Positions 17,401-26,526 are shown, counted from the first letter of the stretch. The stretch: DNA of 64,000 nt from JAAFHB01 sp963675995 (GCA_963675995.2 CAXXIY010000002.1:2790001-2854000), one strand, 5' to 3'. Made by a program: numbers and translations. The notes: a model not told the origin generated them from the letters alone.

Positions 17401-19905
17401 TCATGGGATAATTTGCTTTGAAAACTCCAAATACTTCCAAACAAAACGCAATTCAGAATAACTTACATCATCTCCCAACTCTGCCTTTGCCGCAGCCAAA
17501 CCAAGGGTTGAATTACGCAAAAGCCAATGTGTAATAACGGCTGTTTTTACAGCGCTTACCATTCTTTCAATCCCAATCTCTCCGGTCTCAACAAATTGAA
17601 CCAGATGCGCTTCGATAGTGGTGGAAGCCATTCCCCTTATTTTCGCAATCTCTTCAATCGACTTACCGCTCCTGAAAAGTTCTAAAGAAACGATCTTTGA
17701 ATCAGTTTTGGGGATTTTAATTGCTGCTTCCGGCTCTTTTATCTCATGCAGATCGGGAAGCTCCATTTCCATCTTTATCCGGTATTCAATAATTATATTG
17801 AGGATTTCCTTTCCAAACTGACTTACTTTTTTGGGACCCAAACCTTTTACCTTCTTCAGACCTTGAATCGAAACCGGCAATTGGCTCATCAGTTCCATCA
17901 ATACTTTTTGAGGAAGAATCATAAAGGATTCAACATTCAATTCATCGGCTTTTTGATTTCGCCAGGTTTTAAGGTTTTTATAAAGCAGAGGATGGGCAAC
18001 TAAACTCTCCGAAGAATAGTTTGTAGTCTGATTCTTAAGTTTTTTTTCTGAAGGTTCAATGGCAGCTTTGGCACGTATGGTCATATAATTTTTCACTTCA
18101 AAACCACCACGACAATTAATTAGACAAGCTTGCTTTAAATTTACATCGTCGGTTAAACGGGTAACTGCATCGCTGACCGATTTCCGAACTACCTTGTTGT
18201 CTATTTCGATATCAATTTTTGTTAATCGCTCTATCACAATCGATTCAAGCTTTTCTGAAAAATAGTGACATGCTTTTCGAATCCTTTCCTGCAATTCAAT
18301 ATTTGCCTCAATATTTCTGTTCCCTGCAATCAGATGATGCAACTGCCCTTTGAATTTCTCCGACACCTCAAACAGCTCCCTTTTAACATCATTATCTATC
18401 AATTCAATCAACTCTTTCAATGAAGAATGAATACTTTGTTCATGTTCGACCATCAATTTCACACAGTAATTCAATCGTCTTAAAATTGGATGAAAATCAA
18501 AAAGCTCCAACACTAAATTTTGCTGAAAAGCCAGTTTTGACTCTTCCAAAAGCGCTTTTCCAGGTGGATGCAGCTCAATTTCGCGATTGAAAACTGAAAC
18601 TTTGGCATCACTTTTTATGCTCTGGTTTGAGATTGGGGTACTTAACACCAAACCATCTAATGTTTTGCAACGACTCAATGCAACATAAACCTGCCCGTGG
18701 GCAAAAGCGTCCTTGGCATCAATAATAACTTTTTCAAAAGTTAAACCCTGGCTCTTATGAATGGTAATGGACCAGGCGAGTTTTAATGGGATCTGGGTAA
18801 ATGTACCAATAACTGTTTCCCTGATCTCTTTACTCTCTTCATCAAGTGTATATTTAGTATTCTGCCATTCAACCCTCCCAACCGAAATATTCTCCTGATC
18901 ACCAAGGCATCTGACATTGATCACCTCTTCCTCTATGCTAATAATCTTGCCAATTTTACCGTTGTAGAAGAGTTTATCGCGCGAGATATCGTTTTTTACG
19001 AACATCACCTGCGCTCCCTTTTTAAGACTTAGCTCAAAATCAGTCGGATACGAATAGTCTGGAAAGTCGCCTTCAACACTGGCAGTAAATCTGCGTATTT
19101 TACCCTGCAATTTTTCCAGTTTCGATTCATTTAGGTTATGTGATTGATAATTATGCGTAGTCAGCGTGATATAGCCATCGTTGTCATTTGAAATAAAACC
19201 AGGCACGAATCTCTTGTTTAATTCAAACAGCACTTGCTCATCGGCATTATTATCCCTGATTCTGTTGAGTAGTTTAATGAACTTTTCATCTTTCTGCCTG
19301 AAAATATGGGTAAGTTCAATGCTGATATAATCAGTTTTCCGAAGTGCATTACTGCTGAAAAAAAACACGGTATCATAATACGGTCTCAATAAATTCCAGT
19401 CCTCATCTTTTATAACAGGAGCTAATTGTTGCAAATCACCAATCATAAGCAGTTGTACACCTCCAAATGGCTTATTGCGATCCTTGTATCTGCGAAGCAC
19501 ATCATCGATCCCATCAAGCAGATCTGCTCTCACCATGCTAATTTCATCAATTACAAGCAGATCAAGACTTTTAATAATTGAAATCTTATCCTTACTAAAC
19601 TTTTGAAGTCTGCTTGAGGTATTGTTGGTTCCACTTTGAGTAGAAGTAACTTCGCCTAAATTAATCGGCAAAAAAGGACCAAACGGCATTTGAAAAAAAG
19701 AGTGAATGGTGACTCCTCCTGCATTGATAGCGGCAACACCTGTTGGAGCAACCACCACCATTCTTTTGGGAGAAGTCTCTTTAAGCCGATGCAGAAAGGT
19801 CGTTTTCCCGGTTCCTGCCTTACCTGTGAGAAAAATATGCTTATCTGTATATTGCACAAAATCAAAAGCGAGCTGCAATTGATCGTTGCTGATAAATTCT
19901 GTCAT
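17401..19905 (-). CDS. PIF1-like helicase with HRDC and helix-turn-helix domains
   Basis: An 834-residue superfamily 1 helicase. The N-terminal motor has Walker A GKAGTGKTT (residues 28-36), PTGVAAINAGG (motif Ia), the Walker B/motif II LLVIDEISMVRADLLDGID, GDLQQLAP (motif III) and the C-terminal TIHKSQGLTFEKVII and YVALSRCKTLDGLVL (motifs V-VI), as in PIF1/RecD2 proteins. A mostly helical central part (~450-620) leads to an HRDC domain (~640-720; HPLLYKNLKTWR, LPVSIQGLKKVKGLG) and a C-terminal HTH_40-type domain (~735-830; SLELFRSGKSIEEIAKIRGM). This fusion is common in Bacteroidota. Likely role: resolving DNA structures in replication or repair; the exact substrate is unknown. Confidence 0.93.
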   Translation of the reverse strand: MTEFISNDQLQLAFDFVQYTDKHIFLTGKAGTGKTTFLHRLKETSPKRMVVVAPTGVAAINAGGVTIHSFFQMPFGPFLPINLGEVTSTQSGTNNTSSRLQKFSKDKISIIKSLDLLVIDEISMVRADLLDGIDDVLRRYKDRNKPFGGVQLLMIGDLQQLAPVIKDEDWNLLRPYYDTVFFFSSNALRKTDYISIELTHIFRQKDEKFIKLLNRIRDNNADEQVLFELNKRFVPGFISNDNDGYITLTTHNYQSHNLNESKLEKLQGKIRRFTASVEGDFPDYSYPTDFELSLKKGAQVMFVKNDISRDKLFYNGKIGKIISIEEEVINVRCLGDQENISVGRVEWQNTKYTLDEESKEIRETVIGTFTQIPLKLAWSITIHKSQGLTFEKVIIDAKDAFAHGQVYVALSRCKTLDGLVLSTPISNQSIKSDAKVSVFNREIELHPPGKALLEESKLAFQQNLVLELFDFHPILRRLNYCVKLMVEHEQSIHSSLKELIELIDNDVKRELFEVSEKFKGQLHHLIAGNRNIEANIELQERIRKACHYFSEKLESIVIERLTKIDIEIDNKVVRKSVSDAVTRLTDDVNLKQACLINCRGGFEVKNYMTIRAKAAIEPSEKKLKNQTTNYSSESLVAHPLLYKNLKTWRNQKADELNVESFMILPQKVLMELMSQLPVSIQGLKKVKGLGPKKVSQFGKEILNIIIEYRIKMEMELPDLHEIKEPEAAIKIPKTDSKIVSLELFRSGKSIEEIAKIRGMASTTIEAHLVQFVETGEIGIERMVSAVKTAVITHWLLRNSTLGLAAAKAELGDDVSYSELRFVWKYLEFSKQIIP

Positions 19906-19992
19906 TACAACAAACTGAAAATTTTGATAAAGTTACCACATTTTGGGTAAGATTTATGGGATTTTAAGATTGCAGTAAGATTCGTTTACGCA

Positions 19993-20027
19993 GAAAACCC
20001 GCCAGGTTTTAATGCCGACGGGTTTTC
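19993..20027 (-). terminator. Hairpin downstream of rhaM (probable terminator)
   Basis: GAAAACCCG (19993-20001) and CGGGTTTTC (20019-20027) form a perfect 9-bp stem with a 17-base loop, 40 bases past the rhaM stop. Only the stem supplies T residues on the minus strand, so termination strength is uncertain. Confidence 0.45.
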
Positions 20028-20066
20028 AGATTGGTGTAATTACAATGTTTTAAAAAGATAATCCGG

Positions 20067-20381
20067 CTATTCCATATAAAAAACTTCATCAAGGGTAACC
20101 GAAACCGGCGAATTATCAGGATTGGATTTCATGATGTCAGACATAAAAGCCCACCATTTCTGAACAATCTCAGTTGACCCAAGATCCTGTGAACTTCCTG
20201 TACCACTTAGTTTCTGAAAAGCGAACAGAATATTCGTTTCTTCATCAAGGAAAATGGAATACTCACTAACTCCGGCATCTTTCAGAAGCTGATGCAATTC
20301 CGGCCATAGTTCGTTGTGCCTTTTTTTATATTCCTCTTTTTGACCTTCATTCAGGTACATTTTAAATGCAACGCGTTCCAT
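20067..20381 (-). CDS. rhaM: L-rhamnose mutarotase
   Basis: RhaM interconverts the alpha and beta anomers of L-rhamnose, speeding its use by the isomerase. The 104-residue product shows the family's ferredoxin-like fold signature: RVAFKMYLNEGQKEEYKKRHNELWPELHQLLKDAG with the conserved His, then YSIFLDEETNILFAFQ and a C-terminal KWWAFMSDIMKSNPDNSP with paired Trp. Length is normal. It is the last gene of the rha operon, 26 bases after rhaT, and is followed by a hairpin. Confidence 0.94.
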   Translation of the reverse strand: MERVAFKMYLNEGQKEEYKKRHNELWPELHQLLKDAGVSEYSIFLDEETNILFAFQKLSGTGSSQDLGSTEIVQKWWAFMSDIMKSNPDNSPVSVTLDEVFYME

Positions 20382-20407
20382 ATAATAATTTTAAATTAAG
20401 ATTAAAA

Positions 20408-21439
20408 CTACATCAGATTAGGAAGTGTAAGAGAAAAAATCAGAATGAGCATTCCTAAAACCAATACTGCTACAGTCTTTGAACCTGCTCCTTTCCATTC
20501 TTTCAGAATTATTCCCCAAACATTACTGAATGTGACATTTAGCGACATCAGTATGCTCCACGAAAAAGCCATCATAACGCTACCTTCTGTCAAATAACTC
20601 TTACCTAAAGCTAATCCGAAAAACTGTGAGTACCATAGAATCCCGGCCAGTGCGCAAAACAAAACGTTATTGACAAAAACACTTTTAGGGACATTAAAAT
20701 AATCGGTGATGGTTTTGTTTTTCACATTTTGGTACAAACAATAGATGGCGTTTGTAATAAAACCACCCGTAGTAATCATTAAAATTGCAGGTAAACCAGC
20801 AAACAACGGTTGAGTTCCAAGGTTAATGGCAGCAACTTTAATCGGCTCGGCCGCTTCGAGTCCCAGGCTGAAACAGGCGCTCATTACACCTGCCAACAAA
20901 GCGACAAGTAAACCTTTACCCAAAGCGAAATCTTTTACAGCTGCCTTTTTTTGATCCTCTGTCATGTTTTTGGAACGCAAACTTCCGGCAAATCCGATTA
21001 CCGCAATTCCGGCAATTGCAACACTTACACCTACGAGCAAGACGAGTCCCTTTCCCGAAAACAGATCAGTACCCAACATTAATGCAGGAATTAATGTACC
21101 AAATGCAGAACAGGTTCCCAAAGCAATTGACTGTCCAAGAGCTACTCCAAGATATCTCATACTCAATCCGAAGGTCAAACCTCCAACTCCCCATAGTGCT
21201 CCAAAGAAAAGGGCGGTGTATGCAGCTCCATTGCCCGATGAAAGGATTTCCACCATAGAGTGGCCGTGAGGAACAGCCAACAGAGCGCCAAGATATGGGA
21301 AAAGTATCCAGGCAAAGATGCCCTGAACCAACCAAAAACTCTCCCATGCCCAGGTCTTGACTTTAGTAATTGGCACATAAGAACTCGATTGACCAATACT
21401 TCCCAAAGCGATGATAAATAGTCCGATTATTGTGTTCAC
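20408..21439 (-). CDS. rhaT: L-rhamnose/proton symporter RhaT
   Basis: RhaT imports L-rhamnose with a proton through the inner membrane. The 343-residue product has about ten hydrophobic segments and the family signatures SSYVPITKVKTWAWESFWLVQGIFAWI near the N-terminus, GALWGVGGLTFGLSMRYLG, and MSACFSLGLEAAEPI in the middle, with the paired FAWILFPY segment. The start codon is GTG at 21439. It lies between rhaA and rhaM in the rha operon; a repeat-rich spacer of 117 bases separates it from rhaA. The position in the operon makes rhamnose the clear substrate. Confidence 0.94.
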   Translation of the reverse strand: MNTIIGLFIIALGSIGQSSSYVPITKVKTWAWESFWLVQGIFAWILFPYLGALLAVPHGHSMVEILSSGNGAAYTALFFGALWGVGGLTFGLSMRYLGVALGQSIALGTCSAFGTLIPALMLGTDLFSGKGLVLLVGVSVAIAGIAVIGFAGSLRSKNMTEDQKKAAVKDFALGKGLLVALLAGVMSACFSLGLEAAEPIKVAAINLGTQPLFAGLPAILMITTGGFITNAIYCLYQNVKNKTITDYFNVPKSVFVNNVLFCALAGILWYSQFFGLALGKSYLTEGSVMMAFSWSILMSLNVTFSNVWGIILKEWKGAGSKTVAVLVLGMLILIFSLTLPNLM

Positions 21440-21449
21440 GTGAATTAGT

Positions 21450-21537
21450 TATGAGTTATAAGATGATGCGTTTTAAGTTATTAGTTACGAATATGAGTTA
21501 TAAACGATAAGTAATACAACTCATCATTTATAACTCA
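21450..21537. repeat. Repeat-rich rhaA-rhaT spacer with hairpin
   Basis: The spacer repeats TATGAGTTATA in direct orientation (21450-21460 and 21493-21503) and has its inverse at 21527-21537. TGAGTTATAAA (21494-21504) pairs perfectly with TTTATAACTCA (21527-21537), enough for a hairpin in the mRNA between rhaA and rhaT that could tune transporter expression. Confidence 0.5.
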
Positions 21538-21556
21538 ATATTCCTTAGTCTATTTT

Positions 21557-22819
21557 TTATCGTTTGCTTGTGACCTCTTTTTCGTATTGCTGAATATCGG
21601 CAACATATGCGGCACCAGCCACAACCCCATTTTTCATACAATAATAATCGAAAACGGCAGACCATGGCAGCGATTTGGCTTCTTCGAGCATTGCAAGGCG
21701 TTCAAAATTCTGGTCATTGGCTTCAAATGCACGGAGTTTGGCAAGTGGTTCCAATAAAGCCATAAGGAAAGCCTTCTGTGTGGCACGAACTCCAACTACA
21801 TATGCTCCAATACGATTGATCGAGGCATCGAAATAGTCAAGACCAACATGAACACGATCAATGGCATTGGCACGCACAATTTCCTGTGTTAAATGTTGTA
21901 ATTCGTCATCAAGAATCACTACATGGTCGCTATCCCAACGTACAGGGCGGCTTACATGCAACATGATTTCAGGAACGAAAAGCAACAGGGATGAGATTTT
22001 GTCCGAAATAACTTCTGTAGGGTGGAAGTGACCGGCATCAAGTGTAACAACCATATTGTTTTTTGCTCCATATCCCAGATAAAACTCATGGGAACCAACG
22101 GTATAGCTTTCAAGACCGATACCAAATAATTTAGATTCGATACAATCAACCAGATATTTTGAATCGATTTTTTCAGCTAAAACAGTATCAAGGGCGTATT
22201 TTAGATTGGCGCGATAAGCATAACGATTTACTGTACGATCTTTTGTTCCATCAGGAATCCAAATATTATGAATACAGGCAGAACCTTGCTGACGACCAAT
22301 TTCAGCTGCAATATATCTGCAACGACGTAAGTGTTCCATCCAGAATTCCTGGATATCTTTGTCGGGGCTGCTTAATGTCAATCCCGTAGAAGATTTTGGA
22401 TGGGAGAAGAATGTCGAGTTGAAATCAAGTTTTATACCAATTTTATTGGCCCAATCAATCCAGCTTTGGAAATGTTTTGGTTCAATCTGGTCGCGATCGA
22501 CAATTTCTGATCCAAAATCACCATAAATAGCATGCAAGTTCAAACGATGCTTTCCTGGAAGCAAAGACAATACTTTTTCAATATCAGAACGCAATTCAGC
22601 GACTGTTCTAGCACTTCCAGGATAGTTTCCTGTTGCCTGGATTCCTCCGGTCAGATCGCCTCCGGTAACTTCAAAGCCCTTTACATCATCTGCCTGCCAG
22701 CAATGGAGCGAAATAGAAAGCTTATCCAATTGATTTACAGCAGCTTCAACATCAACGCCAAAATCGGCATAACGTACTTTTGCATCTTCAAATGCCTGAA
22801 TAACTTGTGAGTCTTTCAT
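21557..22819 (-). CDS. rhaA: L-rhamnose isomerase
   Basis: RhaA converts L-rhamnose to L-rhamnulose in the cytosol using Mn2+/Zn2+. The product is 420 residues from the ATG at 22819 (MKDSQVIQAFEDAK); the frame extends 18 codons upstream to 22873, but those codons (MMPSLRDGLIWSL...) do not look like the family N-terminus. Key segments: LDKLSISLHCWQADDVKGFE, the metal-binding strands KLDFNSTFFSHPKS, GSACIHNIWIPDG, VTLDAGHFHPTE (Asp/His ligands) and VRWDSDHVVILDDE (Asp, His). Length agrees with the ~418-residue family. It is the second gene of the rha operon, 128 bases after rhaB. Confidence 0.96.
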   Translation of the reverse strand: MKDSQVIQAFEDAKVRYADFGVDVEAAVNQLDKLSISLHCWQADDVKGFEVTGGDLTGGIQATGNYPGSARTVAELRSDIEKVLSLLPGKHRLNLHAIYGDFGSEIVDRDQIEPKHFQSWIDWANKIGIKLDFNSTFFSHPKSSTGLTLSSPDKDIQEFWMEHLRRCRYIAAEIGRQQGSACIHNIWIPDGTKDRTVNRYAYRANLKYALDTVLAEKIDSKYLVDCIESKLFGIGLESYTVGSHEFYLGYGAKNNMVVTLDAGHFHPTEVISDKISSLLLFVPEIMLHVSRPVRWDSDHVVILDDELQHLTQEIVRANAIDRVHVGLDYFDASINRIGAYVVGVRATQKAFLMALLEPLAKLRAFEANDQNFERLAMLEEAKSLPWSAVFDYYCMKNGVVAGAAYVADIQQYEKEVTSKR

Positions 22820-22947
22820 GTTTGTTTTGGTTGTTAAACTCCATATCAACCCATCCCGTAAGGAGGGCATCATTGAAGCATGAATAATTGATTTTTCTTC
22901 GTTATTGTTATATCAAAACCCCTTATTTGATTTTGTGGAGCTGATCA

Positions 22948-24420
22948 TTATTTTAAAATTTCAAGAAATTTATGGTAAGCATTTTCCCATTCGCTTTTAT
23001 TTTCAGGAAAAAATTCTTCAAGCAGAATGGAGTCGCGGATGATATGGCGCATCTCTGCCAATGAACTAACACATCCGGCCGCCTTTGCCTGAATCATAAT
23101 ATTTCCAATCGCAGTAGCTTCAGAGGGTCCAGCAATAACTGGTATGCCGATGGCATTGGCAGTCCATTGATTTAGTAACGGGTTTTTGGAACCACCGCCA
23201 ATCACATGCAGTTTCTCGATAGGGAAAGGTGCCAGTTGAATAAATTTTCCCAACACATTTTTATACTTGAGTGACAGACTTTCGAATATACACCTTACAA
23301 ATTCGGCATGGTTTGAAGGGGCAGTCTGTCCTGTCGCCAAACAATATTCAGAAATTGCTTTGGTCATACTTGCAGGATTGGCAAATGAAGAATCGTCAGG
23401 GTCAATCAAAGACTGAAACGCAGGGGCTGATTCCGCCATTTTTACAAGTTTCTCGTAAGCATAACTGAGCCCCTCTTTTTTCCACTCTTTAATGCATTGT
23501 TCGAGAAGCCACATGCCGGTAATATTCTTCAGGAAACGGGTTGTTCCCTCAATCCCACCTTCGTTGGTATAGTTGAGTCGATAGGTTTCACTATTAATAA
23601 TTGCATCTTTAACCTCAATACCCATGAGTGACCAGGTACCTGAACTCAGATATGCAAAACATTCATTTTCTGCTGGTACGGCAGCAACAGCAGAAGCGGT
23701 ATCGTGCCCTGCAACAGCAATGACCGGTACCTTGCCCAACTCACTTTCTTCAGCCAATACATCAGTTAATGTCCCAACCACGTGCCCTGGCATTACGATG
23801 TCGCCTAGAATTGAAGGAGCGACTCCTGCTGCTTCAAGCAATTGAGCTTCAAACTGTTTAGTCCGTGGATTTAGTATTTGTGATGTGGAAGCAATGGTAT
23901 ACTCAACAACCTGGTTGCCGGTAAGTAGATAGGCAAGTGCATCAGGCATAAATAACATTCCTGAAGCTGCCTCCAGGAGTGAATTATTTGCTTGTTTCAG
24001 AGCATACAACTGGTAAAGACTATTAAAGTTCATTACCTGGATTCCGGTAAGCTCATATACCTTTTCGCGGGGGACTACACCGAAAAATTTCTCTGGAATT
24101 CCGTTTGTGTGAGGATCACGATAAGCATATGGTGCACCCAACATTGAACCATCTTTTGCGACCAGGGCAAAATCTACACCCCAGGTGTCAATTCCAATCG
24201 ATGAAATCTCAGCACACTCTTTTTTAGCTGCGATTAACCCGTCTTTTAAATGTTCAAATAAAGAATAAATATTCCAGTGAAAATGATCTCCAATTTGAAG
24301 CATCTGGTTTGGGAAGCGAGTTAATTCCTTCATCTGAAGTCTTCCATTATCAAGTGTCCCAAGTATTGAACGGCCACTGGTCGCGCCGATATCAAATGCC
24401 AGAAATGATGTATTTTTCAC
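22948..24420 (-). CDS. rhaB: Rhamnulokinase
   Basis: RhaB phosphorylates L-rhamnulose to rhamnulose 1-phosphate. The 490-residue product is a FGGY-family sugar kinase: the N-terminal phosphate loop is SFLAFDIGATSGRSILG, followed by GIDTWGVDFALV (catalytic-side Asp), VAGHDTASAVAAVP, AYLSSGTWSLMGIE and, in the second domain, KLHVIGGGSKNPLLNQWTAN and EATAIGNIMIQAKAAG. The start is GTG at 24420; no ATG is available upstream before an in-frame stop. It is the first gene of the rha operon and has a ~200-base leader behind a well-formed promoter. The enzyme that should follow, RhaD aldolase, is not in the window. Confidence 0.95.
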   Translation of the reverse strand: MKNTSFLAFDIGATSGRSILGTLDNGRLQMKELTRFPNQMLQIGDHFHWNIYSLFEHLKDGLIAAKKECAEISSIGIDTWGVDFALVAKDGSMLGAPYAYRDPHTNGIPEKFFGVVPREKVYELTGIQVMNFNSLYQLYALKQANNSLLEAASGMLFMPDALAYLLTGNQVVEYTIASTSQILNPRTKQFEAQLLEAAGVAPSILGDIVMPGHVVGTLTDVLAEESELGKVPVIAVAGHDTASAVAAVPAENECFAYLSSGTWSLMGIEVKDAIINSETYRLNYTNEGGIEGTTRFLKNITGMWLLEQCIKEWKKEGLSYAYEKLVKMAESAPAFQSLIDPDDSSFANPASMTKAISEYCLATGQTAPSNHAEFVRCIFESLSLKYKNVLGKFIQLAPFPIEKLHVIGGGSKNPLLNQWTANAIGIPVIAGPSEATAIGNIMIQAKAAGCVSSLAEMRHIIRDSILLEEFFPENKSEWENAYHKFLEILK

Positions 24421-24631
24421 AATGTTTTAATTAATGAGCGTTAAAGATATTTATAATTAATTACTGTTTTAGACTTAAAGCAAATAAAATCCGCCCGCAA
24501 TTAATTTGGACGAAATACAATTTTTCACCACAATTATCTGGATTTGAATTGTCGAAAATGTTATTCAATCAAACGATTAAATGAAGCATTTAAAGACTTC
24601 TTATCCGATCAAAATAAAGCATTGAATGGAA

Positions 24632-24661
24632 CAAAGATACCATGCACTTAATGACCTGCAA
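24632..24661 (-). promoter_or_regulatory. Promoter of the rha operon (TTG-N19-TATCTTTG)
   Basis: On the minus strand TTG (complement of CAA at 24659-24661) is followed after exactly 19 bases by TATCTTTG (complement of CAAAGATA at 24632-24639), a full match to the Bacteroidota consensus. It points toward rhaB and leaves a leader of roughly 200 bases. An operator for a rhamnose regulator may lie nearby, but none could be recognised. Confidence 0.65.
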
Positions 24662-24761
24662 TATACAAAATGATTCATGATTTACACAAACTGCAATGAA
24701 TACAAATAACAGATAAAGTTGATTCTGATCAAAAATCGGTGGTAAACCGTATATAAAGGGT

Positions 24762-24769
24762 TATCTTTG
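24762..24769 (+). promoter_or_regulatory. -7 box for the zinc dehydrogenase gene
   Basis: TATCTTTG matches TAnnTTTG and lies 56 bases before the dehydrogenase start. It is the same octamer as the -7 box of the divergent rha promoter, about 125 bases away; no TTG was found at -33. Confidence 0.45.
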
Positions 24770-24825
24770 TCACGTTGGTCATCGAAGCGAATGTGTAATA
24801 CGAATCACTAAAAAATTTTCCATAA

Positions 24826-25863
24826 ATGAGAGCAATGGTATTAACAGGTATCCGGATGATGGAGATGCAGGATTATCCAATGCCAGAAATAATTAATGAT
24901 ACAGATGTATTAATCAAAATGAAAGTTGTCGGCGTTTGCGGTTCTGATGTTCATTACTACTCGTCGGGGAAAATAGGGAGTCAGATTGTACAATACCCCT
25001 TTCCCGTAGGACATGAAGGTGCTGGTGAAGTCATTGAGATCGGTTCACGGGTTACAAAAGTAAAACCAGGTGACAGAATCGCGATTGAGCCTGCAATGCC
25101 TTGTGGCGAGTGTGACCAATGCAAGGCTGATCGTCCCCATACCTGCAGAAAACTCCGCTTTTTGGGATGTCCCGGGCAGGCAGACGGATGTCTGAGTGAA
25201 TATATTGTGATGCCCCAAAACAGCTGTTTCCTTATCGGGGATCAGATGAGTTATACGGAAGCGGCAATCAGTGAACCCTTGGCCATTGGCCTTTATGCTG
25301 TAAATCAATCTATTCCAATGAAAGGATCAACAATTGGGATACTAGGATTCGGTCCCATTGGAATGAGTGTCATCCTACCAGCAATAGCCAAGGGTGCTCA
25401 AAAAATATATGTAACAGATTTTATTGACGAAAGGCTAAATATTGCCAACGCCTGCGGTGCCACCTGGACGGGAAATCCCACCAAGGAGGATATAGTAGCA
25501 GAAATTAAAAATAAGGAACCATTGCTGCTTGATGTCATCTTTGAATGCTGCGGAAAACAAGAGGCGATGGATCAGGCTATCGAACTTCTAAAACCAGGAG
25601 GTAAACTGATGATTATTGGTATTCCTGAATTTGATCGCTGGAGTTTTAATGTGGATAAGTTACGTCACAAAGAGATTTGCATACAAAGTGTAAGACGTCA
25701 AAATCATTCTGTGGAAGAGGCACTTCTATTAATGGAGGATAAAATCGTAAACGTAGATAAGATGCCAACTCATCGTTTCTCTTTTAATCAAACAAAAGAG
25801 GCTTTTGATTTGGTTACCGGATACAAGGATGGCGTCATGAAAGCGATGATCGATTTTGATTAG
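24826..25863 (+). CDS. Zinc-dependent medium-chain dehydrogenase (sorbitol dehydrogenase-like)
   Basis: A 345-residue medium-chain dehydrogenase/reductase. Catalytic zinc ligands are the Cys in VCGSDVHYY (~residue 38) and the His-Glu of GHEGAGEV (~63). The structural zinc lobe has four cysteines in ECDQCKADRPHTC and the preceding MPCGEC. The Rossmann motif is IGILGFGPIGMSVI (~168). The overall sequence is closest to L-iditol/xylitol/sorbitol dehydrogenases, which oxidise polyols or sugars with NAD+. It is transcribed away from the rha operon over a shared 405-base region, so co-regulation is possible. It could act in rhamnose or fucose side-chain metabolism, or be unrelated; the substrate is not decided by sequence. 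Confidence 0.87.
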   Translation: MRAMVLTGIRMMEMQDYPMPEIINDTDVLIKMKVVGVCGSDVHYYSSGKIGSQIVQYPFPVGHEGAGEVIEIGSRVTKVKPGDRIAIEPAMPCGECDQCKADRPHTCRKLRFLGCPGQADGCLSEYIVMPQNSCFLIGDQMSYTEAAISEPLAIGLYAVNQSIPMKGSTIGILGFGPIGMSVILPAIAKGAQKIYVTDFIDERLNIANACGATWTGNPTKEDIVAEIKNKEPLLLDVIFECCGKQEAMDQAIELLKPGGKLMIIGIPEFDRWSFNVDKLRHKEICIQSVRRQNHSVEEALLLMEDKIVNVDKMPTHRFSFNQTKEAFDLVTGYKDGVMKAMIDFD

Positions 25864-25924
25864 AATGGAACGAGAGAGTGAAAACGGCAAATAGTACTGA
25901 CAGTTAACACTCTCTGGTTGTAAA

Positions 25925-26272
25925 TCACAAAATCTTAATCCAGGCACACTGCCCCTTGTCATCGAAAGCACATTCGGTATAATATTTCTTATCCAGATTT
26001 CTGAATGCATCAACCAATTCATCGCTGGAATATTTTAAACCTAATTTATTACTGAGTACTTCCATCGTGAACCTTTCATTATGGAATGGCAAATCCTTAC
26101 TAAGATGGAGTAGAAAATTGTAAACAGCCAGTTCCAACGATGACAATTCCTCTTTTACGGGAATATTGGAAGACACTTTGATACATTCAGCAGATTTCAA
26201 CAAATGAAACAAATCGTGTTCACTTGAATTATCCAATTGATTAACAAGTTCTTGACAGTTTTCGTTTTTCAT
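25925..26272 (-). CDS. Hypothetical protein, 115 aa
   Basis: I do not recognise a family. The product is soluble, without signal peptide or membrane segment, and predicted mostly helical: CQELVNQLDNSSEHDLFHLLKSAECIKV, a Leu-rich middle SLELAVYNFLLHLSKDLPF, a winged-helix-like FTMEVLSNKLGLKYSSDELVDAFRNL, and a final strand pair CAFDDKGQCAWIKIL. The middle part (helix, turn, helix, then two short strands) could be a winged helix, but conserved DNA-binding residues are not evident. It is a single gene converging with the dehydrogenase gene, 61 bases apart, and lies upstream of tRNA-Pro on the other strand. Confidence 0.65.
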   Translation of the reverse strand: MKNENCQELVNQLDNSSEHDLFHLLKSAECIKVSSNIPVKEELSSLELAVYNFLLHLSKDLPFHNERFTMEVLSNKLGLKYSSDELVDAFRNLDKKYYTECAFDDKGQCAWIKIL

Positions 26273-26452
26273 GTTTTCATGTTTTAAGAATTATTATAAA
26301 TGTACAAAATTCCAGAATAATCAAACCATCATTTCGAATATTTTATGGATTTTTGATGTGAAATGATTAAATTAATCCATACTTTTAAACTTAAGACTGT
26401 ATTGGGTTGAATAAAAAGAATTAAATTTGCGCCCATTATTAAACAAGTAATT

Positions 26453-26526
26453 CGGGGTGTAGCGCAGCTTGGTAGCGCGCGTCGTTCGGGACGACGAGGT
26501 CGTCGGTTCAAATCCGGCTACCCCGA
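26453..26526 (+). tRNA. tRNA-Pro(CGG)
   Basis: A full cloverleaf: acceptor CGGGGTG paired with TACCCCG plus discriminator A; D arm GCGCAGCTTGGTAGCGC; anticodon stem CGTCG/CGACG around the loop TTCGGGA, giving anticodon CGG with G37, typical of tRNA-Pro; and T arm with GGTTCAAATCC. The CCA end is not encoded. A hairpin terminator follows. The 3' flank of this gene recurs at 37840 (see repeats). Confidence 0.95.

Noticed and set aside
25872..25916. Inverted repeat AGAGAGTG/CACTCTCT after the dehydrogenase gene as terminator
   Set aside because: The loop is about 30 bases and no T run follows on either strand, so it is not a convincing terminator.
26329..26511. 60-codon minus-strand frame
   Set aside because: It overlaps the intact tRNA-Pro gene; the Arg-rich product is just the complement of the tRNA.
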